Positions 33,833 to 45,200 of a DNA stretch of 64,000 nucleotides are shown here, in pieces. The DNA lies in the NCBI GenBank assembly GCA_963966185.1, contig CAWZYM010000312.1, forward strand, positions 309,001 through 373,000. The letters are read 5' to 3'. Under the pieces are notes generated by a model, which ran no database searches, was not told where the DNA came from, and saw only the letters and a list, made by a program, of their open reading frames with translations. Both the position numbers and the translations under genes were made by a program. Each line of letters starts with the position of its first letter. Position 1 is the first letter of the stretch. This DNA is from Rhabditoides inermis (taxonomy: Eukaryota > Nematoda > Chromadorea > Rhabditida > Rhabditidae).

Positions 33833-34293
33833 GTAGGGTGTACTTTCATCTCTTTGTCGTCACCGCAGACCTAAGCAGTCGATTTCTCGTTCTTCTCAGT
33901 AGCCTAATAACCGACAGGTGTTCCATCTAGAGAGTGGAGTCGTGTTGGTGTTTTAATGATTCGAAATGATTTGAATAACGCCAATTCAGCTGGGCGAGTT
34001 GGAGCTGCGCGAGATGTTCGTAGACATGGACTTCTGGCAAAGCGTTCTGCACGGTACACATATTCTATTTTCAATAACAAAACCACTGGCAGTATGTTTC
34101 ATTTGTTTATGTAGCGCGTGGAAACTGCTTTGCTCCATTCCTTGTTTCTGTTGGAGGAGGAGGGCCCTCCTCCTCCTCGTCGCTCATTTTTGGAAGAGAG
34201 AAGTCTATTCAAAAGGCAAATACGTGGTGGGTCCGGAAGGGCTCCACTCAGGCCAATACGAGGACCGTCAACTATTTGACGGATAGGGATTGA
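31626..34293 (+). CDS. F-box-like protein with rewritten C-terminus
   Basis: The first exon 31626-31718 starts MSAADPSLPSFPIHLFPSLV. The next exons hold RLRLVCREASSLCDEMADCR (F-box-like helices, about 31890-32080), then LALCCLHKAGQLPLVLLRFG (32351-32544), SVHGGSVCAVSFAMRCG (32666-32853), an exon with KFDTITCFYPKTCRNGL (about 33242-33318) or an alternative frame, LYTMASAFGELSIHPKTI (about 33355-33434), MGGVQALSRHCDRLNLSVDI, and PPDEYDPHYPWVFPRRTV. The penultimate exon (about 33988-34055) is LGELELREMFVDMDFWQSVL. Compared with the 3' copy at 38.5 kb, the last exon has replacement sequence and a W-to-stop change (TGA 34291-34293). Domain assignment is tentative; splice choices around 32850-33350 are ambiguous. 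An acceptor lies 2 nt before the ATG. Confidence 0.6.
33787..33835 (+). repeat. (AAT)n microsatellite
   Basis: AAT/ATA units run in an intron of the F-box-like gene directly after the donor GTATGA. Confidence 0.9.
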
Positions 34294-34700
34294 GTGAGCG
34301 ACCGACATGGTTCACATTGTTCAGCGTTAACTACCGTAGATATTCAAAAAACCACATCCTTTGATAATGCCGAGTTTACACCTACTAGCTGTTCTGACTT
34401 TGTGGTATGATTCACAGATATGAATGAACAACTGTTATTGTTGTGTATATTTTCTAACTAATCATTGACCGTCTTTCCTATGTGCGCAGTGTATCCCGTG
34501 TGTTTATTTCATTGATGTAAATAAATATTTATCTCTCTCGACGAAATCAAACAGGGAACAATTAAAAACGCCTAGACAACACTCTCGATATTTACACGAC
34601 AATTCTAATCTACTTAATAACTACAGCAAAACGTGATTCGTTAAAAAAAATCTAGATGAGAGTCGACCTACCTTAATCTACAACATCACCGCATCGGACG
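33978..34700. repeat. Segmental duplication, copy 1
   Basis: This copy includes the F-box gene's last two exons and sequence matching the 3' flank of the alanyl-tRNA synthetase gene (34560-34690). It matches 38512-39215 with insertions and deletions. The last exon has been replaced between about 34155 and 34235. Confidence 0.85.
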
Positions 34701-34962
34701 ACTGGAGAGAGTCCAATGTGGAGACTGACGGAAGGCCGCGTGCGTGTCAGAGAACACTGTGACATGATGTTCGAGCCGGGCACTGACCTGTGTGGTCTCA
34801 CCTATAAGGGATAGTTGTTGGTAGAGGGGGGAACGATTCATTTTAGGGAACATTTCATCATTCAGTCAGTTAATTAGGCACTAGCTGCCAGTTGATGCAT
34901 TCGATTCGACTATAACACCAAACGCTTGGATTGAATTTATTAACAATTGATACAATCACAAT

Positions 34963-35118
34963 TCACACTTCCGAAGTACGTGTTTGTTTCTCGTCTCCTG
35001 AGTTCAGCTTGTCTAACGCTTTCTTGACAACGGATGGCAGCGGATCGGCCGGAAAACACTTCTCGAAGATGGAAGCACACTCGCGAATGATCTGAATGGG
35101 GGTGAAATGGTATGTCTC

Positions 35119-35174
<56 letters not shown>

Positions 35175-35420
35175 CTCTCTCTCTCTCCACCTATCTCTCT
35201 TCTTCTCTCTCCCCCTTTACTCTCTCTCTTCCCCCTCTCTCCCTCCTTCTCTCCCTTTCCCTCTCTCTTCCTCTCTATTCCTCTCTCTCTCTCTCTCCCC
35301 TCTCTCTCTCCACCTATCTCTCTCTCCACCTATCTCTCTTCTTCTCTCCCCCCCTTCACTCTCTCTCTCTCTTCCCCCTCTCTCCCTCCTTCTCTCCCTT
35401 TCCCTCTCTCTCCCTCGCTA

Positions 35421-35462
<42 letters not shown>

Positions 35463-35574
35463 CCTCTGGATATCGCACGTCCTGTACACGATCCGTGTAC
35501 GCATGCCCCGTTTTCTTCTGATGCACCGTGTACCATATGGTTTTATCTGAAAGTGAAGATAGAATAGAGAGAAA

Positions 35575-35609
<35 letters not shown>

Positions 35610-35835
35610 CGAGAGAGAGGGGGGAGAGAGACGGGGGGGACCGGGAAACTGACTGCTGGTAGTGAAGTCGCATTGGTCGCACGAGTAGCGCCTTTTTTCC
35701 GGTGGAATGTGGCTGTCGTTCAGATGAGTCGCCGCGTGTTTCATCAGATTGGCAGACGTGTTGTGCTGCAGAGACGTGCGAATCAAGAGGCTGCTGCACA
35801 CCTGCAAGGAGACGGTGGTCTCTGCCTATGCCCGC

Positions 35836-35884
<49 letters not shown>

Positions 35885-36367
35885 GAAAGAGAGAGACGCA
35901 CTTTGCACTCGTGGTATATCTTCTGTTCCACCAAATCCACGTTTTGCTTGCTCTGGCGTCCCTTCATTTTCTAAAAAAAAAGATATTCGATTCACAATCA
36001 ATAATCACAATCAATACCAGCTACCACTCACGAGACTGCTAAAGTTGTCGATGGGTCTGGTGTACTGGTTGCTGTCGACTTTCGGCGCGTTCACTCCACT
36101 CAACACGACAATGCGCTTCTCCAGGTACAGAGGCGGGTCCTCCCGTGGATAGCACGCCTTGAACAGACGAACACACTCGCGGAGAAACTGAATCGAGAGG
36201 TTTAGCTGGTTGATTCGCTGAGTGACAATAGACGACAAAAATTGAAAAGTATAGGTCTCACCTCAATGTTGGTCGATGTCTTGGTGCGGTCGATTTGGCC
36301 GATCTGGTTGTGCTGCATGGCCTTCTTGTGCTTGAGAAGCTCGTGGTAGCCTGCAAACCTCCTCTCT

Positions 36368-36408
<41 letters not shown>

Positions 36409-37514
36409 TCCTTCTCCATTCAGATTCCACTCACTCGATGTGGCATACTCGCACTGCTTGCACTGGTAGCGTCCGCCGTACTTCTCGAATGCGATGTGCA
36501 TGGAGCTGTGGTTGAACAGCTTGGCCACAGTGTTGGTGGCATTTCGGGTGACTCGCGCCGCGCACAGCGAACACACCACCACACTTCCCACCGAGACGAA
36601 CGCATCCACTGCTGCCGCCTGCAATCTGGTAGATACAGTGGTTACGCGTTTCACAGAAAGGTTCCATTTTATAATAATAGGTTTGTTCAAAGTGCATGTT
36701 CGAAGGGAACAGAGTGATAGTGCAGAAGCAGAAAACCAACCTCTAGTGCGTCTTTGTTCCGGCTGTCGGTTTCCAGCGTCTCTCCTCGCACTCGATTCTC
36801 ATCCATCATTCTCGCCAGGTCTGGGGGAGGGAAGCACGCTGTGAACGCGCGCGCACACTCGCGCAGGTACTGCAACCGGTCATCAATGGCATTGCAAGGT
36901 TCTGCTGTGTTGTCGGACGAGGTTCGCTAGTGTGACGCACCATCTTGTGTACATACGTCGGCTTCCTGTCCTCCGGTCGATAGTCGGCCGGCAGCTGCGT
37001 TCGGTCGCAGACCACGTGGCCGGTGCGCTTCTCGTGCACCAGGTACTCCTTGCGATCTGAGAGGAGTAGTGAGAGAGAGAGAGAGAGGGAGAGAGAGAGA
37101 GAGGGGGAGAGAGGGAAAGGAAGAGAGGGAGGGAGGGAGAGAGAGGGAGGAAGAGAGAGGGAGGGAGAGAGAGAGAATAAGAGAGAGGAAGAGAGAGAGA
37201 GAGGAAGAGAGGGGGGAGAGAGGGAGAGAGGGGGAGAGAGAGAGAGAGAGGGAGAGAGAGAGAGGGAGAGAGAGAGAGAGGAAGAGGGAGAGAGGGAGGG
37301 AGAGAGAGAAAGAGAGAAAGAGAGAGGAAGAGAGACAGAGAGAGAGAGGAAGAGAGGGGGAGAGAGAGGGAGAGAGAGGGAGAGAGGGGGGAGAGAGAGA
37401 GGGAGAGAGAGAGAAAGAGAAAGAGAGAGAGGGAGGGGGAGAGAGAGGGAGAGAGAGAGTGAGGGGGAGAGAGATGGAGAGAGGGAGAGAGGGGGAGAGA
37501 GAGGGAGAGAGAGG

Positions 37515-37548
<34 letters not shown>

Positions 37549-37840
37549 GAGAGAGGAAGAGGGAGAGAGGGAGGGAGAGAGAGAAAGAGAGGAAGAGAGA
37601 GGAAGAGAGACAGAGAGAGAGAGAGGGAGAGAGAGGGAGAGAGGGGGAGAGAGAGGGAGAGAGAGAGAGAGAGAGTGAGTGAGAAAGAAAGAGAGAGACT
37701 CTTACCCGATCTGCGGAACTGGCACTGTGTGCAGTGGTATCGTGTGCCCTGTCTTCTGTCCATGTGAATGATGGCGTGATCCAGCAGTTCACCAGAGCCA
37801 GCTCCCACACAAACCGATGAGATGCACAACTAGTACAACA

Positions 37841-37872
<32 letters not shown>

Positions 37873-38301
37873 CCTTGCACTGATAGGTACCCGGAGTCAC
37901 GGAGATTTGTTTAAACGTGGCCGTCTTATCTTCGATCACATTGTTCTTTATTATTTTCTTGTACTCTTTCTCTGTCACATTTGGCACGGGACGACTCTCT
38001 CTATCATTGGGCAAATCCGCGTAACTCTGAAAAGTTTGCTTTTATGAAGAACTGTCAAGCAGCTATGAAAAGTACACCGCATAAAAACCTCCAATTTCTC
38101 CGCGACTCTCTTCTCGCGCAGTCGAGTGAGTTCCTCTCCGCACACGATCGAATCCACGGTGTGAATGCGGCCAACGGGGAGAGCGCGTAGCGCCTGTCAC
38201 TCGTGTTACTAAGCGCTTGTTTCTGGAATCTGACTCACCTCCACAGCCGCCTCCTCTCCTGTCCTCCATCCAGGCGGGATCGGGATGATGCAGTATCTCA
38301 T
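34963..38301 (-). CDS. Modular zinc-finger protein with CFP motifs (3 modules)
   Basis: The start exon 38239-38301 reads MRYCIIPIPPGWRTGEEAAVE. The next holds LPVGRIHTVDSIVCGEELTR, and a Lys-rich exon ends GTYQCK. Three modules follow. Module A: CK|LC...H-x3-H, YHCTQC, then HEKRTGHVVC and YLRECARAFTACFPPPDL. Module B: CSLC...HSSMH, YQCKQC, LLKHKKAMQH and FLRECVRLFKACYPREDPP. Module C: CK|VC...KHAATH, YSCDQCDF, then IIRECASIFEKCFPADPLP, ending with stop 34963-34965. The same module plan forms the long gene at 48.6-62.4 kb. I do not recognise a named family; DNA or RNA binding is plausible from the fingers only. One intron holds about 620 bp of purine repeat. Confidence 0.75.
37066..37697 (+). 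repeat. Long purine (GA)n-rich tract
   Basis: About 630 bp of almost pure GA/GGA on the plus strand lie in an intron of the minus-strand zinc-finger gene, so the pre-mRNA is (CT)n-rich there. Confidence 0.95.
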
Positions 38302-38480
38302 TGCAAGACAATGGAGGTGCTACGTGAGAGGCGCGCGGGCTGTCGTTGGACTATAGTTCCCAAAGTAGCTCCGAGTCTTACCGCGAGAACCGCCAGAGGC
38401 AATGTGATGCGTCAAATTACGCAGGTGTGACAGAGCAAACCCCTGTTCACCAACCTACACACTACTTTTTATTGTTGCCA

Positions 38481-38535
38481 AACTCGCCCAGCTGAATGGG
38501 CGTGCTTCCAGCACGCCAATTCAGCTGGGCGAGTT
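38481..38535. repeat. 26-bp-arm palindrome at duplication junction
   Basis: AACTCGCCCAGCTGAATGGG and its continuation (38481-38506) form a near-perfect inverted copy of 38510-38535, with a 3-nt spacer and one mismatch. The right arm is the start of the duplicated F-box exon. Confidence 0.9.
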
Positions 38536-39215
38536 GGAGCTGCGCGAGATGTTCGTAGACATGTACTTCTGGCAAAGCTTCCTGCACGGTACACATATTC
38601 TATTTTTATTAACAAACCACTGACAGTTTGTTACACTTGTAGTGCGTGGAAACACATGCAAACTGCTTTGCTCTATTCCTTGTTTCTGTTGGAGGTGTTC
38701 GTCGCGAGCGTCTGGTGCTGATCCCTCGTAGTACGAACTACTATACCGCTGCCATCTTCCGAGACCTGCTCGCCTCCACTCAGGCCAATACGAGGACCGT
38801 CAACTATTTGACGGATAGGGACTGGCTGAGCGACCGACATGGTTCACATTGTTCAGCGTTAACTACCGTAGATATTCAAAAAAAACACATCCTTTGACTT
38901 TGTGGTATGATTCACAGAGATGAATGAACAAGTGTTATTGTTGTGTATATTTTTTAACTAATCATTGACCGTCTTTCCTATGTGCGCAGTGTATCTCGTG
39001 TGTATTACATTGATGTAAATAAACATTTATGTAAATAAACATTTATCTCTCTCAACGGAATCAAACAGGGAACAATTAACGACGCCTAGACAACACTCTC
39101 GATATTTACACGACAATTCTAATATAATAACTACAACAAAACGTAATTCGTTTAAAAAAATCTAGATGAGACTCGGCACACTACCTAAATCTACAACATC
39201 ACTCATCTACACCCA
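38512..39215. repeat. Segmental duplication, copy 2
   Basis: This is the partner of 33978-34700. It includes the intact F-box last exon and the 3' flank of the alanyl-tRNA synthetase gene, so this copy sits in the ancestral position relative to the synthetase. Confidence 0.85.
38515..38897 (+). pseudogene. 3' fragment of the F-box-like gene (last two exons)
   Basis: The exon LGELELREMFVDMYFWQSFL (about 38521-38588) is joined in phase to the exon from about 38694 with RRERLVLIPRSTNYYTAAIF and STQANTRTVNYLTDRDW, stop 38895-38897. No upstream exons exist here. The frame is intact and longer than in the 34-kb copy, indicating it preserves the original C-terminus. Confidence 0.7.
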
Positions 39216-39223
39216 TCCACAGC

Positions 39224-42200
39224 TTACTCATTCTCAGCTCGGATCTTCTTGACCCTGTCCTTTTGTTGTTTCCTCTCCTTCTTCATCCATTGGAACACAG
39301 AGTTCACCTCCTCATTCACTGCGAACGGAAGAGAAGCCCACGAGATAGACTAAATACAAATACATAGAAAATCGGACATGTTTCTCAAGACTACATTTTC
39401 GTTTACACTTCATAGCAACAATTCACTGTCACTTTCTTAAACCCACCTTCCTGTAGCGCTCCGCCTCCTGCCAGTTGAGAGTGCCGTCTGAAACGGAGAC
39501 GGAATTAGCATAATAGACACCATGTAACTACACTAATTCTATGTTTGTCACAGACACACAACCACTAACTAACATATATTTTACAATAGCTTCTCTTTGT
39601 TGTTATATTTCGTCAACACAAACCAACATTTCAAATCGTTTGAAAATGATTCCACAAACCAAAATATTCACGCTTGACGGTGACAGACTTTTATCTAAAG
39701 CACAAACACAAACACAAATCACAAACACAAACAACCCACCCTTCATGTTTTGCTGGAATGCCCGAACGGCCTCGGCCACTTCCTCTCCATAGGCACGAGC
39801 CGCCACGGCACGGGCACCCGTCAGAGCCACTGAAAAGAGGGAAATGGTCAGATCAGAACAGTGTTCATCAAGTGTACTTTAACACATTTATATGTTTCAC
39901 TGAATAACAAGATCAACGTGTGTATTGTGCACATTAATATGGCGCTGGCTAACTAACCACGACAGTAATATTTCAGTGAAATCCTTCTAGTTCTCATAAA
40001 GACAGTATTCCCATATGTTACAAATGCTTATTAGAGAGGCCTCTCACTTCTGATAATTTAGGGTGCGCGCCAGAATCCCATGCAGATACATATCGTACTC
40101 ATGAATGCCGAACTAAAATGTGGCACCCACCTATCCTCGCAACTCGCTTGTCACTCGATTCACACCAATACAGTCTACACTGGCTTACCATCCGCAGATG
40201 CGCATGGTACTGTGATACATCCCCAACGCCTCTCCTTCCCGCACCCACGCACCAATCCTGCGCACTCCCCTTGCCACTCCCTTGTCACTCGTGATCACAA
40301 CGTCCCCGATGTGGGAAGTCGACAGCACGTGTCTGAAACGATCACAGAGACTGAGAAAGTGATATTTAGACTAACTTAATAACACAAGAGGTGGAGGAAT
40401 ACATGTGTCAAGCTGTCAAGTAAGTTTCACACGCACAACATAACGTGCTAGTTGGAAAACTATTTCAATAATTCCACGATAAAAAATATATACACATACA
40501 TTTCCCACTCTCTAATCTAACCCCTTGCCGAACCCATTTTCCACCCCTTTCTTCCTCTCTTCCTCTCTTCCTCCCTCCCTACCTCCCTCTCTCCCCTTTC
40601 TCTCTCCCCTCTCTCTCTCCCCTCCTCCCTCTCCCTCCACTCACGTTCCACCGCAGCACTCGACCGCAGTCGCGTCCTCCACCCGAGAGCCCATCGCAAT
40701 CACGCGAACGACGGGAGGATACTGCTTCGACTGAAACAGAGATTAGGAGAGAACACACGGACAATAGGTTACATTGATCGTAGTAGGTCAGCTACGATTA
40801 AACTACTACAATATATGCCACAATGCCACGAGTAGCCAGTCAATAATCGATGTATGTTTGTTGCGTTGGAATGTATACAATTCCACCTGTAAGAATTTCG
40901 AAGCATCTCGAAGCGCTCACTCACGCACAACTGTTATACAAATACTCAATATCACTCAACACGCACCTCCCTGAACTTCCTGAACCTGAAATCTCATTTT
41001 AACCTACAATAAATACGCTTCATTTCATCAATAGAAACATGATATTATTTAACACTTCAATTTTTTCAGATATTCTTTGATACTTCACATATTACTAACA
41101 CACCCACCCTCCCATCCATTCTCACATACCTTATAACAAATACGTCACTCCACCTGCATATATAACCTTACAAGGAGTGTCGTTTAGGTCACAGAAGCCG
41201 ATGGTGACCAAACTGATATCAGAGATACACTAGGAGGTCACTAGTCGAAAACCGTTTTCAAATCTACAGGACCGGCCATACGTTTCGAGATATTTACGTT
41301 CCAAATTTTGGAGCTAAACCGTGTGGCTTGCTTTTGCGCTTGCTTTTGCAGATGAAAAGCATACCCGGAGAGCGAACCGACACCCTGCCGCTAGACAGAC
41401 GGCCGCTCTAACCACTAGGCAACCGCCGCTGTTTCACATCTCGCGCGATTGGAGTGAAAGAGCCGCAAAAGTAATCCACACAGTTTAGCTCCAAAATTTG
41501 AAATGTAAATATCTCGAAACGTATGGCCGGTCCTGTGGATTTGAAAACGGTTTTCGACTAGTGACCTCCTAGGGTATCTCTGATATCAGTTTGGTCACCA
41601 TCGGCTTCTGTGACCTAAACGACACTCCTTGTTAGTAATAACTTCTTACAAACAGTAGGGCGCATGCTCTGCCCCCATACGCACCTCCCTGAACTCGCTC
41701 TGTAGCTGCCTCATCTCTTTAGCCTTGTCCAGTGGGATCGAGTGGACAGTGACTGGCTGGTTGGATGAGATGGCAGATCGGAGGAGTGACTCCACGTCAG
41801 AGATCTGGAATACGGGATGCGACCAGAGATTGACATCTATTTGAAAGAACTATTCTACAACACAAATGTTCTAACTCCCTTTTTTCTAAATTATAGCAGC
41901 AATCGCTATTGTGGACGTAGCTGCCACATTAACAGAAAACATGTGATAATGAATATATCCCGTTATTGAAACCTATTCACAACAAATGTTGTAAACATAA
42001 CTGTGACACTGCAACAAAAAAGTTCATCCAGTCAGAAATGATTATATATGTGTTATTGTTTAAATCCAAAATCAATCAATAAATGAATGAATAAATGAAA
42101 TCAATGAATCATTCTCACCACATCCTCCTCTCCAGCCTCCTCACCGGCGGCATAGTCAAAACGAAGCTGGTCTTCTGGAAACAATAGTTTCAATCTCTCA

Positions 42201-45200
42201 ATCCACATACCCCTCTTTTCTCCCTTTCCCTCCCTTCCCTCTTCCTCCCTCATCTTTCTTCTCTCTCTCTCCCTGTCTCTCCCCCTTTCTTCCCCGCTCC
42301 CTCCCCCCTCTCTCTCCCCACATTCTCTCTCCCCTCTCTCTCACTCCCTCCCTCTTCTCTCTCACTCCCTCCCTCCCTCTTCTCTCTCACTCCCTCCCTC
42401 TTCTCTCTCTCTCTCCCTCTACCCCTCTCTCTCTCTCTCTCCCTCCATCCCCCCCCGCCCCACCCGTCACCGCACTGCCCCTCTGTCCCTCGCCGACTCC
42501 CCTCCTTCTCAGTGCCCAGTTGAGCAGGTGGGTGGCCGAATGTGCGCGCATCACAGAAAGACGACGCGTCTGGAAAAGTGAGGTCAGTCAAGTAGCGGTC
42601 AGTCTCTTCGAAACACGACCAAACAACGTTTCGAAGGCGTTTTGAAGGGGCTGTTTCGAACAGACTGACCACACTTTCACTTCAAACACATATCAGACAT
42701 AATTCGAAGGCGTTGCAAGGAGCAAGGGTATCGCAAGTAACATGAAGTCGTTTGAAGTCATTCGAAGGAATATCGTAAGGCAGATCGAGGGTAGTTTGAA
42801 GGCAATTCGAAGTCGTTTGAAGAGACTGACCGCTACTTCAAGGTGTTGTCAGTCTCTTCAAAACTCGTTTCTGTCATGCTCACAACACAGTGTCGACAAT
42901 AATCCGTCGCTAGTTCTTGCGTGAAATCCGACCCACCTCATCGACAGCCTGTATCACCTGCGCTCCCTCTGCCAGTCCCTCTCCTCCTCCTCCTCCTTCT
43001 CCTCCCACCACTCCCCGCAGCACGCTCACTCCGTTCACCTTCTGCACGTCGTGCACAGTGAAGAGGAGGGACTAAAGGAGTACGAATAGCGATTGTGTAT
43101 GCACCTCCCTCCCCTCTTCCACTCACCCCTCCTTCTCCCCTCAGCTCCCCCCTATCCGCCGCCTGTCCCCCTTCCTCCGCGTAAAAAGAACAAGAGTCCA
43201 CCACCACGTGACCTGAAACAATCGAGGTAATTATGTGAGTCCTCAATGTTCTCTCACATAAGTGGTTAGATTCCTTCACCCGCTGATCGCGTTCCGAGCA
43301 AGACCGAAAAATGGTTACGGTAATGCGCAAGAATTTTGAAACGTTTCAACTCGGAGGAACGTTTCCGCCACTTTTTTTCAGAAAATGTTTTAAAAAAAAG
43401 TGGCAAAAATCTCCCAGTCTCTTCTGACAGTCATTTCTTAATGATCGATATGGTGCGAAAATCCAAAACACCAAATTACCATATTTTCAACGCTTCTCAA
43501 CATCGTTATTCTACAATGCAAGTATTACGTGTCAGTCCAATTCTGTTAACGACTGGATAACTCGACTACAGTCTAATCTACTCGCTTCTCGTTCTTCTTT
43601 ACCCTTTTAACCCCAAAGTCCCGCGTCCCGCCCAAACTCCTCAACTAAGAAAAATAACGTGTCATTGACGAAATGTACTGCCAAAGACTACAGTCTACTC
43701 CACTCGTTCCTCTTTGTCCCACCCACCCTCTCCGGTCAGCCGCTCCACCCTCCTCCCCTTCTTGTCGAATAGACCCAGCACGCGAGCCGCCACCCGAGGC
43801 AACACTGCAATCAACTTTCGAAACTATACCAACAATACGTTTCAACTACAACATAACTTGGATCGCAAATGAGAAATAATGGTGAATCAGTTTGAGCATC
43901 ACTACCTATATATCCCCACACTCACCATACTCCTCTCCTCCCTCTTCTCCCGCTCCCTCCTCTACAGAATAGTCGTACTTCCTCTCGTCTCCGTGGCTGG
44001 GGAAATCGGACAACGACACAAACAGCTGGACGCCCAGAGAAGACTGCGAGCGAGACTGCGACTGCAAACAACAAGAAATTGTCCCTCATTAGCCTAAGTA
44101 AATTCTACCTCATATTGCAAACTATACGTTTCACATAATAAACTAAACCCTTCACAACCAACTGTTATCAATGCTCTCTTTCTCTCGATTCTTGAACCAC
44201 TCACACTATGCATCCATTCTCGCCACCCACCTTTGCCGTGTGCCTCTCCTGCTCGTATTCCCTCCTGTCGACTGTCCATCCCCTGTCGGTAGCCAGTCCC
44301 TCTGTCACCTCCAGTGGCAGACCGTGCGCAGAGTGAAGCTGCCATGCGAGGCTACCTGACAAAATGCAAAATAGGCCTCCAAAAGAAAGCAAAAAGAAAA
44401 AAAAAGATTAATGAGCATCCCTCGTAGGGTTAGTAAGGTGAGTGGTTTTGAGATCTTTCTGGAGGTCTTTTGCTAGCAAAAGTCGAGTCTGACCTCTACG
44501 TAATTCCATATTCTTTTAATGATAAAAACGATTCGATTAGACACACGATGTATGTTTCAGCGTATAACCACGTTCAATGTACACATTTTGTTAGCAATCA
44601 CGATTATACACAGTTTGTACACCTTTACTCGACCCACCAGGGAACACGATCCTCTCTCCTCCTACTTCTCTTTGTCCCTCCACTCGCGCAGCCATGTCCG
44701 AGAACGTCTTCCTGCCCTGCAAACAAACACTTACAGTTATCGTAAATGTATGCATACGTACTTCACGTATCCGTCGAATTCTCACACAACTCACACTATC
44801 GACTAGTGAACAGACAACGCGAATTCAAGTTATCCGCAGAGTCCACGTTTCATCGGTTACTTATCACACACTGCCAGAATACACCACAATTAGTTCAGTG
44901 CATACGCATGTGGTTAAAATACGATAACCAGCACTAGCACGCCAACATCTCACAAGTTCTCCGGTCGCACCCACCTTGTCGAGCAGCTTCCAGAAGTTGT
45001 TCTCCTCGTCCCGCACGGCTGTGGCTATCCACTGCTCAGCCACCGGGAGAGAGGGGTAGGCGGGCGACTGAAACCCAAAGATTCATTCCCAAATCATCGA
45101 CCCACGCGGATAGAAATAGGTTGATGCCCGCTGAGGTGCCACGCAACATCTGCACATCGCTATGATTATACCCCACAACTTGTATGATTGTTGTAATCAC

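Noticed and set aside
35096..35567. Overlapping Leu/Ser-rich open frames
   Set aside because: These are translations of (CT)n microsatellite in an intron of the minus-strand zinc-finger gene. The same applies to frames at 203-449, 1833-2072, 29937-30194, 32581-33103, 36806-38014 and 49542-50132.
37023..37767. Long Arg/Glu-rich frames of 219-232 aa
   Set aside because: They are pure (GA)n repeat read in register, with no sequence complexity and located in an intron.
41367..41434. Functional tRNA gene
   Set aside because: Box A and B fit, but the acceptor and T stems do not pair and the sequence is the core of a MITE.
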